Source: Rhodoferax potami
GTDB lineage: Bacteria > Pseudomonadota > Gammaproteobacteria > Burkholderiales > Burkholderiaceae_C
Length of the DNA: 64,000 nt
Assembly: GCF_032193765.1 (NCBI RefSeq)
Contig: NZ_JAVBIJ010000001.1
Coordinates: 620,001 to 684,000, forward strand
Direction of reading: 5' to 3'
The number at the start of each line of letters is the position of its first letter. The stretch's first letter is position 1. The notes beneath the pieces are model-generated. The model did not search any database. It was not told the origin of the DNA and saw only the letters and a list, made by a program, of their open reading frames with translations. Positions 55,527-64,000 of this stretch are shown piece by piece. A program made the translations under genes and the position numbers.

Positions 55527-56183
55527 TCAGCCGTGGGGGTGGCGAATCCCGTCGTGGTGCAGGTGCAAAACCCGGTCTGCATGTTCGGTGGCCGCCAATG
55601 AGTGCGTGACCAGCACCAAAGCGCTGCCGTGTTGGCGGCACTGGGTGACCAGGGCCTGCATGACTTTGGCAGCGGTAACGGGATCCAGGTTGCCGGTGGG
55701 CTCATCGGCCAGAATTAATGCGGGCTGGTGCACCAGCGCGCGAGCGATGGCCACCCGTTGCAACTGCCCGCCGCTGAGCTGTTGGGGCAAACGCGCACCC
55801 AGCTCGCCCAGCCCGACCGCGTCAAGCAAGGCCTGCACCCGTTCGGGCTCCTGGCGACCGAGCAGCATCAGCGGCAAAGCCACGTTTTGCGTGACATCCA
55901 GATGCGGCAGCACGTGGAAGGCCTGGAACACAAAGCCCACCTTGTCCCGCCGGAGCAGGGCCCGTTGGTCGTCATTCAGGCGCCCCAGGTCTTGCCCGGC
56001 CAGGTGCACGGTGCCTTGGTCCCAGCTGTCGAGCCCGGCCATGCAGTTCAGCAGGGTGGATTTGCCAACCCCGGACTCGCCCACAATGGCCACAAACTCG
56101 CCGGGTGCGACATCCAGGTTCACATGGGCAAACACCGGGGTGCTGCCGTAGTGTTTGCCGACATCACGCAGTTGCAAAGTCAT
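55527..56183 (-). CDS. LolD-like ABC ATPase
   Basis: A 218-residue ATPase of the LolD/MacB group. Walker [10 protein letters not shown], signature QLSGGQLQR, Walker [14 protein letters not shown], switch His [16 protein letters not shown] is typical of the group that pairs with FtsX-like permeases. ATG 56183 overlaps the miaA stop (ATGA). The matching large permease is 5.3 kb further along the same strand (47535-50198). Intergenic separation suggests an ancestral operon split by insertions. Confidence 0.87.
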   Translation of the reverse strand: MTLQLRDVGKHYGSTPVFAHVNLDVAPGEFVAIVGESGVGKSTLLNCMAGLDSWDQGTVHLAGQDLGRLNDDQRALLRRDKVGFVFQAFHVLPHLDVTQNVALPLMLLGRQEPERVQALLDAVGLGELGARLPQQLSGGQLQRVAIARALVHQPALILADEPTGNLDPVTAAKVMQALVTQCRQHGSALVLVTHSLAATEHADRVLHLHHDGIRHPHG

Positions 56184-57154
56184 AGAGCGGCCCGCTGTTG
56201 AAGGGTGGTGCGCACGGCGTGCAGCAAGGCGTCTTGGGCGCCGGCTTGGTCGCAGGCGATGACGTGGCGGCGCGGCATGGAGCGCAGCCACGTCATTTGC
56301 CGCTTGGCGAGTTGGCGGGTGGCGAATATGCCTTTGTCACGCAGCTCCGCCATGGGGGAGACGCCGGTCAGTGCCTCCCAAGCCTGGCGGTAGCCTACAC
56401 AGCGCATGCTGGGCAGGTCGGGGTGCAGGTCGCCGCGCGCCATGAGGGTTTTGACCTCGTCCAGAAAGCCGCCTTGCAGCATCAGGTCAAACCGCTGGGC
56501 AATGCGGCCATGCAACCAGGTGCGGTCGGTGGGTTCTAAGGAAAAAAGGGTGTTAGTGCCCGTATTGTCTGCGCGAGCTGCTTCTTTTTTGATAGCGTCT
56601 TGCTGGGCGTGAAAGTACGACAAGGGGTGCCCCGATACCCGGTAGACCTCCAGCGCACGCTGGATGCGCTGGCTGTCGGCCGGTGCGAGCCGGGCAGCGG
56701 TTATCGGGTCCACGGCGGCCAGTTGGGCGTGCATGGCCGGCCAGCCCAAGGCAGCGGCTTCGGCCTCTAGCGCGGCACGGATCTCGGGGCTGGCAGCAGG
56801 CATGTCATCGAGCCCGTCAAACAAGGCCTTGAAGTACAGCATGGTGCCGCCCACCAGCAGCGGCAGCTTGCCGCGGGCGCTGATGTCGGTGATCAGCGTC
56901 TTGGCGTCTTTCACGAACTCGGCCGCGCTGTAGGTGTGCAACGGGTCGCGGATGTTGATCAGGTGGTGCGGCACCGCGGCCAGCTCATGGGCCTCGGGTT
57001 TGGCGGTGCCGATGTCCATTCCCTGATAGACCAAGGCCGAATCCACGCTGATGATCTCGGCCGGATGCTCTGCAGCAATCGCCAGCGCGGCAGCTGTTTT
57101 GCCGGCCGCGGTGGGGCCGGCTAGGCACAGGTAGAAGGGCAAAGGGTTGCTCAT
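56180..57154 (-). CDS. miaA: tRNA dimethylallyltransferase
   Basis: Adds dimethylallyl to A37 of tRNAs reading UNN codons. A 324-residue protein from ATG 57154. P-loop GPTAAGKT (residues 13-20), then [18 protein letters not shown], then the family segments HHLINIRDP and [23 protein letters not shown] and [13 protein letters not shown] close the fold. A repeat copy adds about residues 187-205 ([19 protein letters not shown]) after [18 protein letters not shown] overlaps with the MATE gene upstream and the LolD-like gene downstream. Confidence 0.95.
   Translation of the reverse strand: MSNPLPFYLCLAGPTAAGKTAAALAIAAEHPAEIISVDSALVYQGMDIGTAKPEAHELAAVPHHLINIRDPLHTYSAAEFVKDAKTLITDISARGKLPLLVGGTMLYFKALFDGLDDMPAASPEIRAALEAEAAALGWPAMHAQLAAVDPITAARLAPADSQRIQRALEVYRVSGHPLSYFHAQQDAIKKEAARADNTGTNTLFSLEPTDRTWLHGRIAQRFDLMLQGGFLDEVKTLMARGDLHPDLPSMRCVGYRQAWEALTGVSPMAELRDKGIFATRQLAKRQMTWLRSMPRRHVIACDQAGAQDALLHAVRTTLQQRAAL
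56541..56597 (-). repeat. Interspersed 57-bp repeat, copy J (inside miaA)
   Basis: On the minus strand it reads CGCTATCAAAAAAGAAGC, then TCGCGCA, then CGGGCACTAACACCCTTTTT. It is sense with miaA and translated GCT ATC AAA AAA GAA GCA, the same frame as copy H in nrtB. The encoded residues lie between two conserved segments of MiaA. Confidence 0.75.
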
Positions 57155-58575
57155 GCTTGGCCTCCAGTCAGCAGGCGCGCACGGGTGACCTGGCGCAGCA
57201 GGATCAGCAGCCCGACGGCGGCCACCGTCAAGCCCACTACCAGTGCAATCCAGAAACCCTGCGCACCCATGCCCTGGGCTGGCCGCCATGGCAGCCACTC
57301 CGGGGCCAGGCCCAGCACGCAACCCAGCGGCAGCGAAAAGCCCCAAAACGCCGTGAGGTGAATCACCATGGGGCTGCGGGTGACCTTGTAGCCACGGATG
57401 GCGCTGCTGATGACCACTTGGGCCGAGTCCGACAACTGGAACACCGCCGCCAGAAACAGCAGCTGTGCAGCCACTGCCGCCACGGCGGCATCGTTGGTGT
57501 AAAGCCAAGCAATCTGGTGCGCCCCGGCGGCCATGCCGATGGCAGAGACCACGCCGAAAGCAAACCCGGCTTTCACACCCACCCAAGCCCTGAAGCGCGC
57601 GGCCACCGGGTCGCCGGCCCCGAGGCTCTGGCCCACCCGGGTGAGCAGGGCAATGCCCATGCTCAGGGGAATCATGAACACCAGCGAGGTGAAGTTGAGT
57701 GCAATCTGGTGTGCGGCCACTTCGCGGCTGCCAAAGCCTGCAATCAACAGAGCAATCAGCCCGAAGGCACTGGTTTCTGCGAAATAGGTCACCCCTATCG
57801 GAAAGCCCAGCTTCCACAGCGCCCACAGCTTGGCGGGGTGCGGACCTTCCCATTCGGCAAACGGCCAGGTGCTGCGGTAGGCCGGTGCGAGGCGCATCCA
57901 CAGCAATAGCCCGCCGAAGTTGAACCACACGCACAGCAAGGTCGCCCAGGCACACCCCAGGCCGCCCAGCCGCGGGAAGGGGCCCACGCCAAACACCAGC
58001 AGCCAATTCACCACGATGTTGAGCAGCAACGCTGCCACCGACATCACCATCAGCGGTTTGGTCTGGTTCAGGCTGGCGCTGTATCCGTACAGCACCCGGT
58101 AACAGGCAAAGGCCGGCAGGGCAAAGCTAATGATCATCACGAAGCCGGTGGCGACTTCGTGCACATGGGGCTCGATGTCCATGTGGTCAAACACCTTGGT
58201 AGACAACTGGGCGAGCACCATGGCCACCAAGCCCACGCCCAATGCCTTCCACATGCCTTGGCGTACTAGGTGGGGCACTTGGGTGAACTCGCGGGCGCCT
58301 ACATGGTGGGCGACCATTGGGGCTACCGACATCATCAACCCCATGAGGGTGATGATGATGATGTTCCAGATCGACACCCCGAGCGAAATGCCCGCCAGGT
58401 CGTGCGCCGAGGCGTGACCGGCCATGGCCACATCGACCACCGACATGCCCACGTTGGCCAGTTGGCCGATCAGGATGGGCCATGCCAACGCCCACAGGGC
58501 GGCCAGTTCAGTGCGGGTGTTGGTGCGGGGAAGGGCCGAAGGTGGCGGAAGGGGGCTTGCAGCGGGAGCGGTCAT
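57151..58575 (-). CDS. MATE-family multidrug efflux transporter
   Basis: A 474-residue antiporter with about twelve hydrophobic segments in two halves (DinF/NorM group). Conserved pieces are [27 protein letters not shown] near the start and [37 protein letters not shown] in the second half. The stop overlaps the miaA start (ATGA). Substrates are unknown; cationic drugs are usual in this family. Confidence 0.93.
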   Translation of the reverse strand: MTAPAASPLPPPSALPRTNTRTELAALWALAWPILIGQLANVGMSVVDVAMAGHASAHDLAGISLGVSIWNIIIITLMGLMMSVAPMVAHHVGAREFTQVPHLVRQGMWKALGVGLVAMVLAQLSTKVFDHMDIEPHVHEVATGFVMIISFALPAFACYRVLYGYSASLNQTKPLMVMSVAALLLNIVVNWLLVFGVGPFPRLGGLGCAWATLLCVWFNFGGLLLWMRLAPAYRSTWPFAEWEGPHPAKLWALWKLGFPIGVTYFAETSAFGLIALLIAGFGSREVAAHQIALNFTSLVFMIPLSMGIALLTRVGQSLGAGDPVAARFRAWVGVKAGFAFGVVSAIGMAAGAHQIAWLYTNDAAVAAVAAQLLFLAAVFQLSDSAQVVISSAIRGYKVTRSPMVIHLTAFWGFSLPLGCVLGLAPEWLPWRPAQGMGAQGFWIALVVGLTVAAVGLLILLRQVTRARLLTGGQA

Positions 58576-58661
58576 GTGGCGCCCATTTTACGGGGCACCC
58601 CCTATTGATCGGTGACCTGCAAGAGTGGCCCTGCAGTACGCTCGACCCGCGTGCGGCACCG

Positions 58662-58689
58662 CCAAAAAAAACAGCGCCGAAGCGCTGTT
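58662..58689 (-). terminator. Rho-independent terminator after glpQ-like gene
   Basis: On the minus strand AACAGCGC-TTCG-GCGCTGTT is followed by a run of eight T. It begins 20 bases after the phosphodiesterase stop. The GC stem with a UUCG tetraloop is very stable. Confidence 0.93.
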
Positions 58690-58709
58690 TGTATAAGGGT
58701 CGGGGCCCT

Positions 58710-59885
58710 TTATTTGCTGTCGCGGGCGGTAACGGCGGTGTCAGGGAAGTCGCTAAACAAGCCATCCACACCCAGGGCGTAGAAGCGCTTGTATTCGGCC
58801 TTGGGGTCGCCCTTGTAGTCGGACAGCAGGCCGGGGGCTTCGCTGCGGAAGGTGTAGGCGTGCACAAACAGGCCGGCGGCGTGGGCGTTTTTCACCACGT
58901 CGGTCGGGGGCAGGGCCACGCGGTCGTTGTCGGTGATCTTGCCATCGCCGTTCAGGTCACGCGGCTTGCCGTCAGCACCCAGCACATGGGCGGCGCTGGC
59001 CAGGTAGGGCTTCCAGGGGCCGATGCCGTCGGCGTAGGTTTTGACCTCCGCCAAGCCCTTGGGTGTCAGCAGGTCGGGGAAGGTGCGGCTGTCTTTGGCC
59101 ACAGCAAAGTCATACGGCTTGTCGAACGGAGCGACCAGGGTCACATTGCCTTTGGAGTCCACATCGTCGGCATCCACCAACTGCACGAGGCGGACCTGGG
59201 TGAGTTTGCGCAGGGCTTTGAGGTTGGAGACTTCAAACGATTGAATGATGACCGGGGAGTCTTTTTTGGTGTAACCGTACTCGGCCAGCAGGGCCAGCAA
59301 GCGTGGCTCGATAGGCAGGCCGGCATCCACGTGGTAAGTGGGGTGCTTGGTTTCGGGGTACACGCCGATGGTGCGGCCGGTGCGGGCAGACTCCGACTTG
59401 GCGAGCTCCAGGATTTCGCGGAAAGTGGGGATCTGGAATTGGCCGTCAAACGACTTGTCGCGCGCAGCGTTGGGCTGTTTGGCGCGCAGGGTGCGTAGCT
59501 CGGCCAAGGTGAAGTCGGTGGCAAACCAGCCGGTCTCGTTCACACCGTCCACCTTGCGGGTGGTCTTGCGGCTGGCGAACTCGGGGCGTGCCGACACATC
59601 GGTGGTGGCGGTGATGTTGGGTTCGTGGCGGGCAATCAACTCGCCGTCTTTGGTGACCACCAAATCGGGCTCAATGAAATCGGCACCCATGTCGACGGCC
59701 TTTTTGTAGGCGGCCAAGGTGTGCTCGGGCAAATAGCCGCTGGCGCCGCGGTGGCCGATAACCAAAGGCTTGGCGCCATTCAAGGTGGGGTAGGCGGAGC
59801 TTGGTGTGCCGAGAGTGCTGCAAGCAGCCAACAAAGTAGCGATCGAAACGGCGACTGCCGTGGATGCAAAACGCATGGTTTTCAT
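58710..59885 (-). CDS. glpQ: Glycerophosphodiester phosphodiesterase (periplasmic, GlpQ-like)
   Basis: Hydrolyses glycerophosphodiesters to glycerol 3-phosphate and an alcohol. A 391-residue protein from ATG 59885, with a signal peptide ending LLAACSTLG (lipobox LAAC, so possibly a lipoprotein). Catalytic and metal residues are in [19 protein letters not shown] and [23 protein letters not shown]. Near residue 310 a loop [12 protein letters not shown] fits a dockerin or EF-hand type calcium-binding loop. Start chosen over upstream ATG because a purine-rich GAGGGAC site lies at the right distance. Confidence 0.92.
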   Translation of the reverse strand: MKTMRFASTAVAVSIATLLAACSTLGTPSSAYPTLNGAKPLVIGHRGASGYLPEHTLAAYKKAVDMGADFIEPDLVVTKDGELIARHEPNITATTDVSARPEFASRKTTRKVDGVNETGWFATDFTLAELRTLRAKQPNAARDKSFDGQFQIPTFREILELAKSESARTGRTIGVYPETKHPTYHVDAGLPIEPRLLALLAEYGYTKKDSPVIIQSFEVSNLKALRKLTQVRLVQLVDADDVDSKGNVTLVAPFDKPYDFAVAKDSRTFPDLLTPKGLAEVKTYADGIGPWKPYLASAAHVLGADGKPRDLNGDGKITDNDRVALPPTDVVKNAHAAGLFVHAYTFRSEAPGLLSDYKGDPKAEYKRFYALGVDGLFSDFPDTAVTARDSK

Positions 59886-59955
59886 GGGGTCCCTCATTGT
59901 GAAAATAAGCAACCCGTGATCATGGTGCGCCCGGATGACTGTTGCGTGACAAAAC

Positions 59956-60849
59956 TCAGGGTTTGGCGTTGGCCAGGTCCAGCCACCGTTGCAGCGGGTT
60001 GAATCCGGTGATGAGCGCACTGGCCAGCAGCACCAGGCTGCCCCCCACCAGCAGTCCATGACCCAACTGTTCGCCCAGGAACAGATGCCCCCACAGCACC
60101 CCGAACACCGGCACCATGAAGATGGGGCTCATGGCTGCTACCGGTGTCACATGCCGCAAGATGCGCAAATGCGCCCAATAGGCCAAGCCCGAGGTCACGA
60201 TGCCCATGGCGGCCACGGCTGCGAGCGCCCCCCAGGTGAAATGTGCCGAGGGCATGCTGTAAGCCGCCCCCGGCAGCACCATCAAGAGCGACATCGCGTG
60301 GATGCCGGCGGCAATTTGCACCGGTTGCAACTGGCCCACCGCCCGCTTGGTGATGGGTGCCGACAAGCCATAACAGGCCGAGGCCGCCACGCAGGCCAAA
60401 ACCGCTATCACCACCTTGAAAGAGGGCTCCACCGGCCCCAGGCTCACAATAAGGGCCACCCCGGCAAACCCGCATGCACAGCCCAGCAGCTTTTTGAAGG
60501 TGATGGTGTCTTCCCCCATGCGGGCCGACGCAAACATGCCAAAGATCACGGCGGTCGAGTTGAGCAGCGCGCTGTAACCCGCAGGCAACTGCAGGCCGGC
60601 CCACGCGAACAACAAAAATGGCATGGCTACTGACAGGGCCCCGATGACCACCAGGGTGCGCCACTGGCGCCATGCCCAGCTTTGGCCCAAGACACGCATC
60701 AACAGGGTCAAAGTCAGGGTCGCGAGGGTCACCCGCAAAAAGGCCAGCACGTTGGGCCCGAACACCGGACTGGCAATGCGGATGAACAAAAAGGACGCGC
60801 CCCACAAAGCGGAGAGTCCGACCAGTTGAATGAAATAAGTGGCTCGCAT
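59956..60849 (-). CDS. EamA/DMT-family transporter
   Basis: A 297-residue drug/metabolite transporter with ten hydrophobic segments in two EamA repeats. Start [28 protein letters not shown]; second repeat begins near residue 150 ([28 protein letters not shown]) and ends with the family's [21 protein letters not shown]. The substrate is unknown. Divergent from the U32 gene with an 81-bp gap. Confidence 0.91.
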   Translation of the reverse strand: MRATYFIQLVGLSALWGASFLFIRIASPVFGPNVLAFLRVTLATLTLTLLMRVLGQSWAWRQWRTLVVIGALSVAMPFLLFAWAGLQLPAGYSALLNSTAVIFGMFASARMGEDTITFKKLLGCACGFAGVALIVSLGPVEPSFKVVIAVLACVAASACYGLSAPITKRAVGQLQPVQIAAGIHAMSLLMVLPGAAYSMPSAHFTWGALAAVAAMGIVTSGLAYWAHLRILRHVTPVAAMSPIFMVPVFGVLWGHLFLGEQLGHGLLVGGSLVLLASALITGFNPLQRWLDLANAKP

Positions 60850-60930
60850 GGGTGCAAGGATTGTGGATTGGTTGATGTGGGTCAAATGCGCTGTCTGTGA
60901 CACCTCGCCTACCGCCGAGATAATTTCTGC

Positions 60931-62337
60931 ATGACGCTTGCTGCCCCTGTATCCCCCCATCATCGCACCCCTGAATTGCTGGCCCCTGCGGGCTCGCTCG
61001 CCATGCTGCAAACCGCGCTCGCCTTCGGTGCAACTGCGGTGTACGCCGGTCAGCCGCGCTACAGCTTGCGGGTGCGCAATAACGATTTCGGCAGCTTGGA
61101 TGTGTTGCGCGCCGGCATTGAGCACACGCACGCGCAGGGCAAGAAGTTCTACTTGGTGTCCAACATCTTCCCGCATGGCAACAAGACGCAGAGCTATGTG
61201 AAGAACATGCAGCCGGTGATAGCCCTGAAGCCGGACGCGATGATCATGTCCGACCCCGGCCTCATCATGCTGGCGCGCGAGGCCTGGCCGGAGATGGAGA
61301 TTCACCTCTCGGTGCAAGCCAACACGGTGAATGCTGCGGCGGTGAAGTTCTGGAGCAAAGTCGGTATCAGCCGCGTGATCTTGTCGCGCGAGTTGTCGTT
61401 GGACCAGGTGGCGCAGATCCGGCAGGACTGCCCGGACACCGAGCTGGAAGTGTTTGTGCACGGTGCGCTGTGCATTGCCTACTCGGGCCGCTGCCTGCTC
61501 TCGGGTTACTTCAACCACCGCGATGCCAACCAGGGCAGCTGCACCAACTCCTGCCGCTGGGACTACAAGACGCATGCGGCGCAGGTGGATGTGAGTGGCG
61601 ATGTGCTGAGCCCTCAGCGCAGCGGCCATGACTACGGACAGGGCAGCACGGTCCCTGCCGAGGCGCAACAAAGCATTGCTTACTTGCTCGAAGAAAGCCA
61701 ACGCCCCGGCCAGTACATGCCCATCGAGGAGGACGAGCACGGCACCTATGTGATGAACTCCAAAGACCTGCGCGCCATCGAGCATGTGCAGCGCCTGGTG
61801 GAAATCGGGGTGGACTCACTCAAGATTGAAGGCCGCACCAAGAGCCCGTATTACGTGGCTCGCACTGCGCAGGCCTACCGCGCGGCCATTGACGACGCCG
61901 TGGCCGGCCGCGCGCTCAACCCCGAACTGCTGGGCCAGCTTGAAGGCCTGGCCAACCGGGGCTACACCAGCGGTTTCTTCCAGCGCCACACGCCAGAGGC
62001 CACCCAAAACTACCTGCGTGGCTACTCCGAGAGCGGGCGCAGTCTGTACGTGGGCGATGTGCTGGCTTTTGATACGAAGCGGGGGCTTGCGCAGGTGAAT
62101 GTGCGCAACAAATTTGCGGTGGGTGACCGGCTGGAAATCATCCACCCTGCGGGCAACGTGGATGCCATGCTGACCCGCATGGAAAACGCCGACGGCACCT
62201 CTATGGACGTGGCTCCTGGCAGTGGACACACCGTGTGGGTAGATTTGCCGGAGGCCGCAGTGGGCGCGTTTGTGGCGCGCTACCTGGCAGACGAACCGGT
62301 CGCAGCCCCTTCCACCACCGTGTTTGACATGGCCTAG
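60931..62337 (+). CDS. trhP: U32 peptidase-family protein, YegQ/TrhP-like
   Basis: A 468-residue U32-family protein. E. coli TrhP (YegQ) takes part in prephenate-dependent 5-hydroxyuridine formation at tRNA position 34. Conserved pieces are ELLAPAGSLAMLQTALAFGATAVYAG, the U32 signature ELEVFVHGALCIAYSGRCLLSGY, RDANQGSCTNSCRWDY (iron-sulfur type cysteines) and IEGRTKSPYYVARTAQAYR. The length and C-terminal RNA-binding domain fit YegQ rather than YhbU. Divergent from the EamA gene. Confidence 0.88.
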   Translation: MTLAAPVSPHHRTPELLAPAGSLAMLQTALAFGATAVYAGQPRYSLRVRNNDFGSLDVLRAGIEHTHAQGKKFYLVSNIFPHGNKTQSYVKNMQPVIALKPDAMIMSDPGLIMLAREAWPEMEIHLSVQANTVNAAAVKFWSKVGISRVILSRELSLDQVAQIRQDCPDTELEVFVHGALCIAYSGRCLLSGYFNHRDANQGSCTNSCRWDYKTHAAQVDVSGDVLSPQRSGHDYGQGSTVPAEAQQSIAYLLEESQRPGQYMPIEEDEHGTYVMNSKDLRAIEHVQRLVEIGVDSLKIEGRTKSPYYVARTAQAYRAAIDDAVAGRALNPELLGQLEGLANRGYTSGFFQRHTPEATQNYLRGYSESGRSLYVGDVLAFDTKRGLAQVNVRNKFAVGDRLEIIHPAGNVDAMLTRMENADGTSMDVAPGSGHTVWVDLPEAAVGAFVARYLADEPVAAPSTTVFDMA

Positions 62338-62447
62338 AGGTGTGGGGGCAGATGGGTGTTCTGCGCAGGTCAAGGAGGAGCCCGCACAGCGGGCGGGGGA
62401 CACGGAGCAGAGCGCCCAGCTGACCACGCACCTCGGTTGCCCAAAAA

Positions 62448-62503
62448 TGCTATCAAAAAAATAGCAACTTCCGCAATATCGACGGCCTGAAGTGCCGATT
62501 TGG
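62448..62503 (+). repeat. Interspersed 57-bp repeat, copy F (trhP / GGDEF-EAL spacer)
   Basis: Reads TGCTATCAAAAAAATAGC, then CCGCA, then CGGCCTGAAGTGCCGATTT. The first hairpin (GCTAT...ATAGC) is perfect. It lies in the convergent gap just before the stop of the EAL gene. Confidence 0.75.
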
Positions 62504-62516
62504 TACCCACATGGTT

Positions 62517-64000
62517 TTAAGCGGGCACTCGTGTGTGAAGCAACCCCGCCCGGAGGTCTTTCGCGGGCACGGGTTTGCCGAAGTAGTAGCCCTGGTACGC
62601 GTCGCAACCCATGCCCGCCAGAGCTTGGCGCTGGCCTTCGTTCTCCACCCCCTCGGCAATCACCTTCAATCCCAGGCTATGGCCCAAAGAGACGATGGTG
62701 CTGGCGATGGTGGCATCGTTGGGATCGGTCAAAAGGTCGCGCACAAAGCCTTGGTCAATTTTGAGTTGCTGCAGTGGCAGGCGTTTCAGGTAGGCGAGGG
62801 ACGAATAGCCGGTGCCGAAGTCGTCCAGTGAAAAGCTCACTCCGCGCTGGCGCAAGGCGGTCATTTTCAGCACCAGGTCTTCCACATTGGCGGCCAAGGT
62901 GCTTTCGGTTAATTCCAGCTTCAGCCGCTCCGGCGGTGCCTTGGAAAGGGTCAACGCCTGCTCTACCTTGGCTACAAAGTCTGTTTGTGCAAACTGGGCA
63001 GCGCTCACATTGACTGCGATGGTGAGGTGGGCTGCCTCGGGGTCGTTTGCCCAGTGGGCCAGTTGCTGGCATGCGGTCTCCAGCACCCATTGGCCCAAAG
63101 GCAATATCAAGCCGGTCTCCTCCGCCAATGGAATGAAGTGCGCAGGCGACACCAAACCGCGTTGCGGGTGCTGCCACCGGATCAGTGCCTCCACCCCCAG
63201 ACTGTTGCCTTGTCGGTCCACCTGCAGTTGGTAGAACAGCACAAACTCATGTCTTGAGAGCCCACCGCGAATCTCTTCTTCCATCTGGCTGCGCTCCACC
63301 GCTTTGGCCTGCATGGCGGGGTCGAAAAAGCAAAAGGTGTTGCGTCCAGCGGCCTTGGCCTGGTACAGCGCGGCATCGGCTTCCTTGAGCAAGTCGTCAT
63401 AGCTCTTGCTGTTTTCAATAAACAAGGCGATGCCCACGCTGGTGGTGGCCACGTGGGGCTTGTCTTGGAGCCTGCAGGGCTCGGCCAACAGTTGCAAGAC
63501 CTTGTTGGCCACCACTTCCGCGCGGGCTGCGGCCTCGTGGTGGTGTGCACTGAGGTTTTCCAGCACCAGCACAAATTCATCACCGCCCAGGCGCGCTACG
63601 GTATCGCCCTCGCGCACGGCCATTTGCAGACGTGCGGCCACTTGCCGGAGCAGGTCATCGCCCACCGGATGGCCCCGGGTGTCGTTGACCTGTTTGAAAT
63701 GGTCCAAGTCGAGAAACATCACGGCGCCGTAAAGCCCGCTGCGGCTGGATGCCGCGAGCGCGTGGCGCAGGTGATCGGCGAGCAGGCGGCGGTTGGGTAG
63801 GCCGGTTAGACCATCGTAAAACGCGAGTCTGCGGATTTCTTCTTCATCGGAGCGTCGCTGGGTAATGTCTCGCACCAATCCGATGAACGTGGCTTGCCCG
63901 AGGTGGGTGGTTTGAGAGACCGACAGGCTCAAGGGGAAGGTGCTGCCGTCTTTGCGCTTGCCCTCTAGCTCGCGGGGCTTGCCCAAAATCCTTTCTTCAC
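62517..64000 (-). CDS. PAS-GGDEF-EAL cyclic-di-GMP protein, 5' end outside window
   Basis: The open frame continues to the window edge, so the N-terminus is missing. The visible part has a PAS domain end (KRKDGSTFPLSLSVSQTTHLGQ), a GGDEF domain with an intact RLGGDEFVLVLE active site and the DLDHFKQVNDTRGHPVGDDLL metal region, then an EAL domain with intact GVEALIRWQHP, SLDDFGTGYSSLAYL and VIAEGVEN motifs. Both catalytic sets look complete, so it may both make and degrade cyclic-di-GMP. Single gene in view, convergent with trhP. Confidence 0.94.
   Translation of the reverse strand, partial: EERILGKPRELEGKRKDGSTFPLSLSVSQTTHLGQATFIGLVRDITQRRSDEEEIRRLAFYDGLTGLPNRRLLADHLRHALAASSRSGLYGAVMFLDLDHFKQVNDTRGHPVGDDLLRQVAARLQMAVREGDTVARLGGDEFVLVLENLSAHHHEAAARAEVVANKVLQLLAEPCRLQDKPHVATTSVGIALFIENSKSYDDLLKEADAALYQAKAAGRNTFCFFDPAMQAKAVERSQMEEEIRGGLSRHEFVLFYQLQVDRQGNSLGVEALIRWQHPQRGLVSPAHFIPLAEETGLILPLGQWVLETACQQLAHWANDPEAAHLTIAVNVSAAQFAQTDFVAKVEQALTLSKAPPERLKLELTESTLAANVEDLVLKMTALRQRGVSFSLDDFGTGYSSLAYLKRLPLQQLKIDQGFVRDLLTDPNDATIASTIVSLGHSLGLKVIAEGVENEGQRQALAGMGCDAYQGYYFGKPVPAKDLRAGLLHTRVPA

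Overview
The window is bacterial chromosome from a betaproteobacterium, most probably a Comamonadaceae member close to Rhodoferax, Polaromonas or Curvibacter. Evidence: the rpsO-pnp-quinone oxidoreductase-tpiA-secG-tRNA-Leu-nuoA..N order with DUF2818, NUDIX and DUF1178 genes behind nuoN; DUF2917 beside a LysR gene; a PEP-CTERM protein; and an assimilatory nitrate operon that includes a YbiB/TrpD2 gene. I see no phage, IS element, integrase or CRISPR array.

Layout. (1) 1-12234, minus strand: nitrate assimilation. An orphan nasT (ANTAR antiterminator) is followed by a regulated leader (NtrC-like site, sigma-54 promoter, two hairpins, intrinsic terminator), then nrtA-nrtB-nrtD (nitrate ABC uptake), nirB (NADH nitrite reductase, interrupted by an in-frame TAG), a secreted tandem P-box protein, nirD, nasA, ybiB-like and cobA (siroheme synthesis, cut by the window edge). 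The genes give nitrate import, nitrate to nitrite to ammonium, and the siroheme needed by NirB. (2) 12340-19186: housekeeping genes tsaD, hsp20, rpsO, pnp, a quinone oxidoreductase, tpiA, secG and tRNA-Leu(GAG). (3) 19252-33561: the complete 14-gene nuo operon for complex I, followed by DUF2818, NUDIX and DUF1178. (4) 35036-41219: gdhA, two small unknown genes, an MsbA-type ABC exporter, a frameshifted alpha/beta hydrolase and an AttH/CrtC-like lipocalin protein. (5) 41241-47481: LysR/DUF2917, then a gluconate-type module (LacI-family regulator, two operators, gluconokinase and a TRAP transporter). (6) 47535-56183: a large FtsX-like permease and, 5 kb away on the same strand, a LolD-like ATPase. 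Between them lie a TPP riboswitch with thiBPQ, a PEP-CTERM protein and a solute-binding protein. (7) 56180-64000: miaA, a MATE exporter, a glycerophosphodiester phosphodiesterase, an EamA transporter, a U32 (YegQ/TrhP-like) protein and a partial PAS-GGDEF-EAL protein.

The most unusual signal is a family of about 57-bp interspersed repeats. I aligned ten copies by eye. Six are intergenic, including one that forms the tsaD terminator and one inside the nitrate control region. Four lie in-frame inside ybiB, nrtB, ftsX and miaA and add about 19 residues each, resembling the behaviour of Rickettsia palindromic elements. Other points of note are the amber codon that splits the NirB siroheme/4Fe-4S domain, the sigma-54/NtrC/ANTAR control region, and the apparent dispersal of a lolD-ftsX-attH gene set. 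All starts, motifs and alignments were read by eye; no database search was possible.
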